NCBI GenBank assembly: GCA_022798035.1
Contig: JAAWLS010000151.1
Coordinates: 1-6,285 of the forward strand
Reading direction: 5' to 3'
Length of the DNA: 6,285 nt
DNA from: Lachnospiraceae bacterium
GTDB taxonomy: Bacteria > Bacillota > Clostridia > Lachnospirales > Lachnospiraceae
This document shows positions 1-6,006 of the stretch, piece after piece (position 1 is the first letter of the stretch; each line of letters starts with the position of its first letter). Position numbers and translations under genes: made by a program. The notes below the pieces were generated by a model. It worked only from the letters and a program-made list of their open reading frames with translations. It was not told where the DNA came from and did no database searches.

Positions 1-1
1 A

Positions 2-463
2 AAAAAAGGAAAATATAAAGTAGTAAAGAAAATTACAAAGAACAGTACGGTAAACTGGACGGATAAAAATCTCACAGGCGGAAAGACTTATTACTATAAA
101 ATAAGGTCTTATGCAGACAACGGGAAAAAGACCAAATATGGTTCTTATTCTTCCGTGACGTCTGCCAAAGCGAAAGTGTCCGGCACAAAATTTACGAAAG
201 TCTCCAGTCTAAATGCAAAGAAAGTTACGCTCAAATGGGCGAAGCAGGACAAAGCAGACGGCTATAAAATTTACCGAAAGACAGGAAAAAATGGAACGTA
301 TAAAGCGATTAAGACTATTTCAAAGACTAAGACAGTAAGTTATACGAATGGAAGTTTAAAGAGCGGAACTACCTATTACTACAAAATCAGAACTTATAAA
401 AAAGTAAATGGAAAAATAAAGTATTCTGCATATTCTGCAGAGAAACGTATTCAGGCGAAATAA
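2..463 (+). CDS. C-terminal part of a fibronectin type III repeat surface protein (5' end outside window)
   Basis: The frame is open from base 2 to TAA 461-463, giving 153 visible residues with no start in the window. A GTG at 155 lies inside the repeat array and is not a credible start. The visible part holds the end of one FN3-like module (about residues 1-58) and one complete module (about 59-153). They share the motif T-Y-Y-Y-K-I-R (residues 29-35 and 124-130), each followed by a short K/N/G turn and an SAYS or GSYS strand. The second module also has the typical GYKIYRK strand (87-93). The protein is very rich in Lys, Thr, Ser and Tyr, as are secreted FN3 proteins of Lachnospiraceae. In that family FN3 modules usually act as spacers or binding domains C-terminal to an enzymatic or adhesive region, which is not visible here. 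No LPXTG-type sorting signal or C-terminal membrane helix is present, so the protein is probably secreted or held non-covalently (inference). The next gene starts two bases after the stop. Confidence 0.85.
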   Translation, partial: KKGKYKVVKKITKNSTVNWTDKNLTGGKTYYYKIRSYADNGKKTKYGSYSSVTSAKAKVSGTKFTKVSSLNAKKVTLKWAKQDKADGYKIYRKTGKNGTYKAIKTISKTKTVSYTNGSLKSGTTYYYKIRTYKKVNGKIKYSAYSAEKRIQAK

Positions 464-465
464 AA

Positions 466-2358
466 ATGAAGATTACACCGTACAAAATAAAAAAAGGGTT
501 CCGTTACCTGAAACATTACGGACTCAAGGCTTTCTGGAACCGGCTCCAAGATAAGATGGAGCCGGAGGAGGTGCCTTACGGCCCCTGGTTCAACCGCCAC
601 AGTGTAAAAGAAGAAGAGCTGACGCGGCAGAGAAAGCAGAGTAAAAAAATGGCTGTTCAGCCGCTAATCAGCATCGTGGTGCCATGTTATCAGACTCCGA
701 AGAAATATCTGCTGGAGATGATGGATTCCGTGAGAGGACAGTCATATGAAAAATGGCAGCTGTGTTTGATGGACGCAGCGTCTTTTGGGGAAACGGAACA
801 AATAGTCAGAGAATACTGCAGCCAGCATCAAGAGAAGCGGGTGCAGTATTTCCCTTTGAAAGAAAATTTAGGAATTTCAGGAAATACAAATGCAGGATTT
901 CGGGAGGCAGCAGGAGAATGGATTGGACTTTTGGACCATGATGATTTGCTGGCTCCCAATGCGCTGTATGAGGTGGCAGCTTTGATAAATCGGGACTCTG
1001 ACGTAGAAGTGATTTATTCTGATGAGGACCAGGTGGAAGAGACGAAACAGGGGCTGGAGCACAAGAATCCCCATTTTAAGCCGGATTTCAGCCCGGATTT
1101 ACTGTGTTCAAATAATTATATTACTCATTTTCTGTGTGTGAAGAGAAGCCTGCTGAATCAGGTGGGAGGCTTGAGGAGCGAATTTGACGGAGCTCAGGAT
1201 TATGATTTCATTCTGCGCTGTACGGAAGATGCCCAAAAAACAGGGCATATTCCCAAAATTCTCTATCACTGGCGGATTCACAGCAATTCTACGGCGGACA
1301 ATCCTCTCAGCAAGACATATGCCTATGAGGCGGGACGCAGGGCTTTGGAAGAACATTTGAAGAGAACAGGACGCCCTGGGATAGTCAGCCAGCTTCCACA
1401 TTTTGGATTTTACCGGGTAAAATACCAGGTGAAAGAAGAGCCCTTGGTGTCTATTCTGATTCCAAATAAAGACCAGTGGGCCACCCTTCGCCGCTGTATA
1501 GACTCCATTCAGAAATCCACCTATCAGAATTATGAGATTATCGTGATTGAGAACAACAGTGTGGAGCCGGAGACTTTCCAGTATTACCAGGAACTTTTGG
1601 GAAAACAGAAGACGGAAGGAAGTGGCAACGGCAGGGAGCCTGACAGAGCCGTTGCAGTCAATAGGAGTCAGGCGGAGGGTTCTGGGCGGCTGCCCGGGGG
1701 CCAGAGAGTGAAAATTGTAGTCTGGGACAGCGGATTTAATTATTCTGCCATTAACAATTTCGGCGCTTCTCGTGCTCAGGGAGAATATTTCATTTTGCTG
1801 AACAATGATATCGAGATTATCACAGCAGACTGGATAGAAGAAATGCTGGGCAACTGTCAGCGGCCGGAAGTGGGTGTCGTGGGAGCCCGGCTGTACTATC
1901 CGGACGAGACGGTGCAGCATGCAGGGATTGTGGTGGGAATTGACGGAATTGCGGCAAATATGTTTCCGGGCCTGCCCCGGGGACGGGAAGGGTATTTTCA
2001 TAAAGCTGCCCTTCAGCTCAATTACAGTGCGGTGACTGCCGCCTGTATGATGGTGTCCCGGGAAGTTTTTGAGCAGATTCACGGTATGGAGGAAGAGCTG
2101 GCAGTGGCCTTTAACGATGTGGATTTCTGCCTTCGGGTTAGAAAGGCCGGCTGGCTTGTGGTGTACAATCCTTTTGTGGAGGCCTACCACTATGAGTCCA
2201 AGTCCCGGGGAAAAGAAGATACCAAGGAGAAAATAGAACGGTTTGGAGAAGAGATTGAGTTTATCCGTACCCGCTGGATAGATATTCTGAAAGAGGGGGA
2301 CCCTTACTACAATCCGAATTTCTCTCTGAAAAAGTGCAATTATGTGTTGAAGCCTTAA
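466..2358 (+). CDS. Two-domain GT2 glycosyltransferase (rhamnosyltransferase-like)
   Basis: The protein has 630 residues and two GT-A domains. An N-terminal basic region (1-62) contains a YGPWFNRH segment typical of the family. Domain 1 spans about 66-300: it opens with PLISIVVPCYQTP, carries the metal/nucleotide-sugar DHDD motif at 157-160, has EFDGAQDYD at 239-247 holding the likely catalytic acid, and ends with YHWRIHSNS (267-275). Domain 2 spans about 326-600: it opens with PLVSILIPNKD, has LLNNDIE (444-450), FNDVDFCLRV (549-558) and YHYESKSRG (574-582). Both domains keep their key acidic residues, so both are probably active. It should transfer two sugar residues, perhaps rhamnose from dTDP-rhamnose, to a lipid-linked glycan on the cytoplasmic face; donor and acceptor are inferred. 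A roughly 30-residue Gly/Arg/Glu-rich insert (about 382-413) lies within domain 2 and looks atypical. The start is ATG 466, two bases after the FN3 gene stop, with only a weak AGG upstream, which suggests translational coupling. Confidence 0.92.
   Translation: MKITPYKIKKGFRYLKHYGLKAFWNRLQDKMEPEEVPYGPWFNRHSVKEEELTRQRKQSKKMAVQPLISIVVPCYQTPKKYLLEMMDSVRGQSYEKWQLCLMDAASFGETEQIVREYCSQHQEKRVQYFPLKENLGISGNTNAGFREAAGEWIGLLDHDDLLAPNALYEVAALINRDSDVEVIYSDEDQVEETKQGLEHKNPHFKPDFSPDLLCSNNYITHFLCVKRSLLNQVGGLRSEFDGAQDYDFILRCTEDAQKTGHIPKILYHWRIHSNSTADNPLSKTYAYEAGRRALEEHLKRTGRPGIVSQLPHFGFYRVKYQVKEEPLVSILIPNKDQWATLRRCIDSIQKSTYQNYEIIVIENNSVEPETFQYYQELLGKQKTEGSGNGREPDRAVAVNRSQAEGSGRLPGGQRVKIVVWDSGFNYSAINNFGASRAQGEYFILLNNDIEIITADWIEEMLGNCQRPEVGVVGARLYYPDETVQHAGIVVGIDGIAANMFPGLPRGREGYFHKAALQLNYSAVTAACMMVSREVFEQIHGMEEELAVAFNDVDFCLRVRKAGWLVVYNPFVEAYHYESKSRGKEDTKEKIERFGEEIEFIRTRWIDILKEGDPYYNPNFSLKKCNYVLKP
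1625..1705. repeat. Pair of inverted repeats inside a GC-rich in-frame insert of the two-domain GT2 gene
   Basis: GCAACGGC (1625-1632) is the exact reverse complement of GCCGTTGC (1648-1655), separated by 15 bases. TCTGG (1681-1685) pairs with CCAGA (1701-1705), also across 15 bases, with an inner GGGC/GCCC pair (1684-1687 and 1692-1695). Together they fill the stretch encoding the atypical linker of the enzyme. They may be the remnant of a small palindromic element inserted in frame, or chance symmetry in GC-rich DNA. Confidence 0.4.
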
Positions 2359-2408
2359 ATCTGGCAGCTCATTCGTGCCGTCTGGGGTTCTGGAAAAGTC
2401 CGGTGTGT

Positions 2409-2437
2409 GGGCAGGCTCGTTAGAGCTTGCCCTTTTT
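2409..2437 (+). terminator. Rho-independent terminator after the FN3/GT2 unit
   Basis: GGGCAGGCTC (2409-2418) pairs with GAGCTTGCCC (2423-2432) over 10 positions with a single G-U wobble. The loop is GTTA, and five T residues follow (2433-2437). It lies 50 bases after the stop of the two-domain glycosyltransferase and should end that transcript, separating it from the zinc-ribbon gene. Confidence 0.9.
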
Positions 2438-2455
2438 CTGATTCAATGCTACAAT
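2427..2455 (+). promoter_or_regulatory. Extended -10 sigma-A-type promoter overlapping the terminator
   Basis: The -10 box TACAAT (2450-2455) is preceded by TG-C (2447-2449), an extended -10. A -35-like TTGCCC (2427-2432) lies at the ideal 17-base spacing and is formed by the 3' arm of the terminator stem. The predicted transcript start is near 2462, which gives the zinc-ribbon gene a leader of about 170 bases containing the hairpins described separately. Confidence 0.6.
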
Positions 2456-2487
2456 AGGGTGAATGAAATCAAATACCCAAGCATCAA

Positions 2488-2605
2488 GCTGCGGGGCATG
2501 GCCTGACTTGTCTTTAACAAAAATGTCCCAGGAGGCAGGGATTTGAGCCTCGCGGCATTCGTCAAATATCTATGCAGACATGGATATTTTCCTCATTGCT
2601 GCGGG
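2488..2605 (+). ncRNA. Structured leader RNA or palindromic repeat element with two hairpins
   Basis: Hairpin A: GGGGCAT (2493-2499) pairs with ATGTCCC (2523-2529), including one G-U pair, around a 23-base loop. Hairpin B is two-tiered. The outer stem CGCGGCA (2551-2557) pairs with TGCTGCG (2597-2603) with one G-U pair, and two more C-G pairs form if T2550 bulges. After a 6/7-base internal loop, the inner stem AAATATCTATG (2564-2574) pairs with CATGGATATTT (2579-2589) over 11 positions with one T-G wobble and a CAGA tetraloop. No T-run follows, so it is not a terminator. GCTGCGGG occurs twice (2488-2495 and 2598-2605), so CGCGGC 2551-2556 could pair with either copy, allowing two alternative folds. 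It lies between a promoter and the zinc-ribbon start, so a cis-acting leader is plausible. A dispersed genomic repeat is the main alternative, and I match it to no named RNA family. Confidence 0.5.
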
Positions 2606-2635
2606 AATAAAGTGGAATGTGAGAAGAGACTTATG

Positions 2636-2842
2636 ATGAAAGTATTTATCTGTCCGGAGTGCGGAAGCATTACGACCGTTTCCAGAAGAAAAGAAATTTT
2701 TTGCCACAAATGCGGGGGAGCGAAGATGATTCTGTCGAAACTCTCCTTCTCTCAGTACAGCGAGATGGATGAACAACAGAGAAAAGATTATTCAGAGAGC
2801 TGGCTGTACATATGGAACCGTACAAAGAGTGATAATAATTAG
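2636..2842 (+). CDS. Small zinc-ribbon protein of unknown function
   Basis: The protein has 68 residues and begins MKVFICPECG. Two CxxC knuckles (C6-C9 and C23-C26) with CPECG and CHKCGG spacing form a classic four-cysteine zinc ribbon. The C-terminal half (about 34-60) is a charged, probably helical segment with YSEMDEQQRKDYSESWLYIW. There is no signal peptide or membrane helix, so it should be cytoplasmic. ATG 2636 is chosen because the weak purine-rich site AGAAGAG (2622-2628) sits seven bases upstream; ATG 2633 directly before it is nearly equal. A TTG at 2543 with a good AGGAGG (2530-2535) seven bases upstream would give a 99-residue form, but those codons run through hairpin B and are probably non-coding. 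Similar short zinc ribbons seem familiar from Lachnospiraceae, but I know of no assigned function. It could bind nucleic acid or a protein partner. Its placement between polysaccharide genes does not itself suggest a sugar-related role. Confidence 0.75.
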   Translation: MKVFICPECGSITTVSRRKEIFCHKCGGAKMILSKLSFSQYSEMDEQQRKDYSESWLYIWNRTKSDNN

Positions 2843-2888
2843 GAAATCGTGCATAATGAATATTAAGGAAATTTTAAGATAAATTTTG

Positions 2889-2918
2889 TTGTTTTCATTT
2901 CTGCAAATATTGTATGAT
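2889..2918 (+). promoter_or_regulatory. Candidate promoter of the sugar-transferase operon
   Basis: The -10 box is TATGAT (2913-2918), five of six matches to consensus. The best -35 is a weak TTGTTT (2889-2894) at 18-base spacing. The upstream stretch 2869-2887 is very AT-rich, with AAATTTT repeated 12 bases apart, and could act as an UP-like element. The predicted start near 2925 leaves a leader of about 28 bases before ATG 2953. No terminator is visible between the zinc-ribbon gene and here, so read-through from upstream is also possible. Confidence 0.45.
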
Positions 2919-2952
2919 GATTCCGTAAATATTATATTAAGGACGAAAGATT

Positions 2953-4368
2953 ATGTATAAGAGACAGAAAAAGAGCTGGGTAAAACATCTGGATTTCTTA
3001 ATATTAGATATTATTTGTCTGGAGATTGCTTTTTATAGTTCCTGTCTGATACGATTGGGAAATATGAGAAGATTCCCCATGCTGATGGACTATTACAACC
3101 GCCTGGCAGGAGTTTTGCTTCTGATGGATATCTGCATTGTATTTTTCTTTGAGGCATACACCGGAATCCTGAGGAGAAACAAAGTTCAGGAATTGAAAGC
3201 GGTGATGATTCACTGCAGCATTGTGTTTGTGTCAATCACCGTCTATATGTGGGCTACGAAGCAGTCTGAAATTTATTCCAGACAGATTATTTTTGTGTTC
3301 TGGGGAATTGCCATCGTAATCGAGTATTTTTCACGGTGTCTGTGGAAAATCTATATCCGCCAGCGGATGATACGAGGCAGGAAATTTTCCCAGCTTCTTG
3401 TGGTGACGGAGAAGCGGTACGCGCAGGAATGTGTTTCTGATTTCCAACACAACAGGTATAAAGAGTTTGAAGTGACCGGAGTCGTGATTGTGGACGAAGA
3501 TATGATGGGTACATCCATCTGCGGCGTGCCTGTGGTGGCTTCCGCAGATGGATTTCTGGAATATGTGCGGGTCAATGTGGTGGACGAGGTATTTATCAAT
3601 GGAAATACTAGAGAGAGCAGCGAGGCTTTGGCTAATGAATTGCTGGAGCTTGGGCTGACTGTCCACTTTAATCTGGTAAGAGAGTCCAGGCTGATGCCGA
3701 ATAAGATGGTGGAGCACTGCGGCAAGTATCTGGTGCTGACTACCAGCATGAAGATTGCCACCACCAGACAAGTGCTTATCAAGCGCTGCATGGACATTGT
3801 GGGAAGTCTGATTGGACTTCTGCTGACAGGCATTGCTTTCCTGATTTTTGCACCCTTGATTAAGATTCAGTCGCCGGGGCCGGTATTTTATTCTCAGACC
3901 AGAATTGGAAAGAATGGGAGACGTTTTAAATTTTATAAATTCCGTACAATGGTAACGGGGGCAGACCAGATGAAGCAGGAGCTGATGGAGCAGAACGAGA
4001 TGGAAGGTTTGATGTTTAAGATGGAGAATGACCCCAGAATATTTGGGGTGGGAAAATTTATGCGCAAATTTTCCATTGATGAACTTCCCCAGTTCTGGAA
4101 TGTGCTGAAAGGGGATATGAGTCTGGTTGGGACAAGGCCTCCCACGGAGGATGAATTTGAGCAGTATGAGCTCCACCACAAGGCAAGACTTGGAATCCGT
4201 CCAGGTCTGACGGGTATGTGGCAGGTGAGCGGGAGAAGCGATATTAAGGATTTTGAGGAGATTGTGGCACTGGACACCCAGTATATATCCGAATGGTCTC
4301 TGGGAATGGACATTCGGATTATATTCCGGACGGTTCTTGTGGTGCTGACAGGAAAAGGTTCGTCATGA
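2953..4368 (+). CDS. Polyprenyl-phosphate sugar-1-phosphate transferase (initiating enzyme of exopolysaccharide synthesis)
   Basis: The protein has 471 residues, the usual length for WbaP/CpsE/EpsL-type enzymes with an N-terminal membrane domain. Four hydrophobic helices lie near residues 14-33, 51-69, 84-100 and 111-128. A cytoplasmic Rossmann-like region follows (about 145-265), then a hydrophobic re-entrant or membrane segment (about 282-303) and the bacterial sugar transferase domain (about 275-471). Signature motifs are intact: KFRTM (329-333), DELPQ with the Asp-Glu pair (376-380), GTRPP (393-397) and RPGLTGMWQVSGR (416-428). The family transfers hexose-1-phosphate from a UDP-sugar to undecaprenyl phosphate at the inner face of the membrane, committing the lipid carrier to a glycan. 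Which sugar is used cannot be read from the sequence. ATG 2953 has AAGGA (2939-2943) about nine bases upstream. The stop overlaps the next start as ATGA, so this is the first gene of a coupled operon. Confidence 0.93.
   Translation: MYKRQKKSWVKHLDFLILDIICLEIAFYSSCLIRLGNMRRFPMLMDYYNRLAGVLLLMDICIVFFFEAYTGILRRNKVQELKAVMIHCSIVFVSITVYMWATKQSEIYSRQIIFVFWGIAIVIEYFSRCLWKIYIRQRMIRGRKFSQLLVVTEKRYAQECVSDFQHNRYKEFEVTGVVIVDEDMMGTSICGVPVVASADGFLEYVRVNVVDEVFINGNTRESSEALANELLELGLTVHFNLVRESRLMPNKMVEHCGKYLVLTTSMKIATTRQVLIKRCMDIVGSLIGLLLTGIAFLIFAPLIKIQSPGPVFYSQTRIGKNGRRFKFYKFRTMVTGADQMKQELMEQNEMEGLMFKMENDPRIFGVGKFMRKFSIDELPQFWNVLKGDMSLVGTRPPTEDEFEQYELHHKARLGIRPGLTGMWQVSGRSDIKDFEEIVALDTQYISEWSLGMDIRIIFRTVLVVLTGKGSS
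4350..4358 (+). promoter_or_regulatory. Ribosome binding site that fixes the start of the WbbL-like gene
   Basis: AGGAAAAGG lies inside the last codons of the sugar transferase gene, ending six bases before ATG 4365. It supports ATG 4365, which overlaps the upstream TGA as ATGA, over the upstream in-frame start at 4293. Starting at 4293 would add 24 residues before the conserved GT-A opening strand. Confidence 0.75.
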
Positions 4369-5129
4369 CAGATATTTCAATTACAATTGTGGCTTACAAT
4401 AATGAAGAGGACGTGAGAAATGCGGTATGTTCCATTCTGGAGTATACCGCTGTCACTATTTCTAAGAAATTATATCTCGTGGACAACAGCAGTGAAAAGA
4501 ATCATCTGAGAGAGCTGGAAACGCAGTACCCAGAAGTGGTATACCTGAATCCAGGGAAGAATCTGGGATTTGGCGGGGGACACAATTACGTTCTGCCCAG
4601 GCTGGATTCTAAATTCCACGCTATTGTAAATCCCGATATTCTTCTGACAGAGGACAGTCTGTCGGTTTTGATGGAATTTATGGAGGAGAGAGAAGCAGGC
4701 ATGGCAGTCCCAAGGCTGACGGATGAGAGGGGAAAACTGCAGGCAGTATATCGGAGAGAACTGACAGCAGTGGATATGGGGATTCGGATGTTTTTACCGT
4801 CTCATTTTAAGAAACGGCAGCAGCACCATACCATGCAGGATATGGATTATGGGAAACCCTTTTTGGTGCCCTTTGCCCAGGGCAGCTTTCTGGTTATCCG
4901 CACGGAGCTGTTCCGGCGGCTGGGCGGGTTCGACAACCGTTATTTTATGTATATGGAGGATGCAGATTTGTGCAGGCAGGTGAACAGGTGCAGCAGCCTG
5001 TGGTACTGTCCAGACACTTCCGTCATCCATAAATGGGAGCGGGGCTCTCATAAAGACAGGAAACTGCTGAAAATACACATAGATTCCATGATAAAATATT
5101 TTCGGAAATGGGGATGGAAATTGTGGTGA
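4365..5129 (+). CDS. GT2 glycosyltransferase, WbbL-like (probable rhamnosyltransferase)
   Basis: The protein has 254 residues from ATG 4365, which places the first GT-A strand (ISITIVAYNN, residues 4-13) at the N-terminus as is normal for the family. Conserved elements are LVDNSS (38-43), NLGFGGGHN (66-74), a degenerate DxD motif NPD (89-91), FAQGSFLVIR (170-179), the catalytic-acid region YMEDADLCRQV (196-206) and an H-K-W-ERGSHK segment (222-230) before a C-terminal amphipathic helix. WbbL-type enzymes move L-rhamnose from dTDP-rhamnose to a lipid-linked sugar at the cytoplasmic membrane face. The rhamnose assignment here is by family resemblance only. The start overlaps the upstream stop by four bases, and the 3' end overlaps the next gene, so the three genes should be translated together. 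It probably adds an early sugar after the initiating transferase. Confidence 0.88.
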   Translation: MTDISITIVAYNNEEDVRNAVCSILEYTAVTISKKLYLVDNSSEKNHLRELETQYPEVVYLNPGKNLGFGGGHNYVLPRLDSKFHAIVNPDILLTEDSLSVLMEFMEEREAGMAVPRLTDERGKLQAVYRRELTAVDMGIRMFLPSHFKKRQQHHTMQDMDYGKPFLVPFAQGSFLVIRTELFRRLGGFDNRYFMYMEDADLCRQVNRCSSLWYCPDTSVIHKWERGSHKDRKLLKIHIDSMIKYFRKWGWKLW

Positions 5130-5905
5130 AGGACGTTAGGATTTCCGTGGCTATGGTCTCCTACAATGGAGAAAAGTATATTGGAGAGCAGATTGAGACC
5201 ATATTGGAGCAGCTGCAGGAGAATGATGAGTTAGTAATCTCAGACGACGGTTCCAAAGACGGTACGGTTGCCCTGATACAGAAATATCAGCGGGAGGATG
5301 GAAGAATACGTCTGCTGCAGGGGCCAGGCCGGGGCGTCAAAAAAAATGTGGAACATGTTATCAAAAATACCAGAGGAGCCTATATTTTTCTGGCAGACCA
5401 GGATGATATCTGGGTGCCTGATAAGGTAGAACGGGTAATGGAGGCATTTGAAAAGCAGAAGGCTGTGGTGGTGGTTCATGATGCAAAAGTGTTTGCGGGG
5501 GAGAATATTTCTCACATCATGATGGAGTCCTTTTTTGAGTTCCGAAACTCCGGGGCAGGAGTTTTAAAAAATATAATAAAAAACAGCTATATCGGGTGCT
5601 GTATGGCATTTCGCCGGGAACTGAAAGAAGTCATTCTGCCGATTCCCGGGAGAATTGAGATGCATGACCAGTGGATTGGAATTTTGGGGGATTATACGGC
5701 TGGAAAATCTTATTTTCTGCCGGAACCGCTGATACTGTATCGAAGACATGAAGATAATAATTCTGAGATGAAACACTATGGAATTGTTAAAATGTTACGA
5801 AACAGAGTGGTGTTTTCTGGGTATTTTTTTGTGAAAATGTTGTGTGTTCGTGAGAAAAAAAAGGATTTTTTGGAAAGTTCAAAGAAAATAATAGTTGATA
5901 AATAG
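5108..5905 (+). CDS. GT2 glycosyltransferase, RgpB-like
   Basis: The protein has up to 265 residues with one GT-A domain. Visible motifs are ISVAMVSYNGEKYI (12-25), ISDDGSKDGT (44-53), the metal-binding DQDD (97-100), HDQW (186-189) and YRRHEDNNS (211-219), a pattern seen in the RgpB-type branch of GT2. RgpB is known as a rhamnosyltransferase of streptococcal rhamnan synthesis; the same donor is a guess here. Three in-frame starts precede the first strand: ATG 5108, ATG 5114 and GTG 5126. GTG 5126 overlaps the upstream TGA as GTGA and has GGA seven bases ahead, mirroring the ATGA junction before it. The longest form is listed as an outer bound, and all three keep the whole catalytic domain. 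The last ~35 residues are basic and AT-rich, with A8 and T7 runs, and may form a membrane-associating tail. The gene ends the operon, and no terminator is visible after it. Confidence 0.87.
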   Translation: MGMEIVVKDVRISVAMVSYNGEKYIGEQIETILEQLQENDELVISDDGSKDGTVALIQKYQREDGRIRLLQGPGRGVKKNVEHVIKNTRGAYIFLADQDDIWVPDKVERVMEAFEKQKAVVVVHDAKVFAGENISHIMMESFFEFRNSGAGVLKNIIKNSYIGCCMAFRRELKEVILPIPGRIEMHDQWIGILGDYTAGKSYFLPEPLILYRRHEDNNSEMKHYGIVKMLRNRVVFSGYFFVKMLCVREKKKDFLESSKKIIVDK

Positions 5906-5931
5906 GCGGAAATATTATAAGATAGGTCGTG

Positions 5932-5965
5932 TGTAAATGTGTAACATAAATGTAACAATTATGAT
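5932..5965 (+). promoter_or_regulatory. Candidate promoter with repeated TGTAA boxes upstream of the LCP-like gene
   Basis: A -10-like TATGAT (5960-5965) lies 41 bases before ATG 6007. No convincing -35 hexamer occurs at 16-18 bases. The space holds TGTAA three times (5932, 5940 and 5951), two of them extended to TGTAACA (5940-5946 and 5951-5957) exactly 11 bases apart, about one helical turn. This arrangement suggests an activator-type operator standing in for a weak -35, which is inference. The rest of the 5906-6006 gap holds the gene's ribosome binding site and nothing else I recognise. Confidence 0.4.
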
Positions 5966-6006
5966 ACATCAGAGAAGAGAAAGAATAAAAAATACAGGGT
6001 GAAGGT

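Noticed and set aside
1108..2190. A 360-codon open frame on the - strand across the two-domain glycosyltransferase
   Set aside because: It lies fully antisense to a well-conserved GT2 gene, and its translation shows no domain and an unnatural His/Pro/Arg/Ser-rich composition.
2551..2605. Hairpin B as an intrinsic terminator
   Set aside because: The stem is strong, but what follows is GGAATAAAGTGG, with no T-run, and a coding start lies about 30 bases on.
3331..4179. A 282-codon open frame, and smaller ones, on the - strand across the sugar transferase gene
   Set aside because: They are antisense to an intact enzyme with all its motifs. The composition is His/Leu/Ser-rich with no ribosome site or recognisable fold.
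4293..4364. Upstream in-frame start giving a 278-residue WbbL-like protein
   Set aside because: The extra 24 residues overlap the end of the sugar transferase and precede the normal family N-terminus. ATG 4365 has a clear ribosome site and an ATGA overlap.
5820..5875. T7, A8 and T6 runs near the end of the RgpB-like gene as a phase-variable slippage site
   Set aside because: Shifting frame at the A8 run quickly reaches stops without a longer alternative tail, and the catalytic domain is already complete upstream, so slippage would have little effect.
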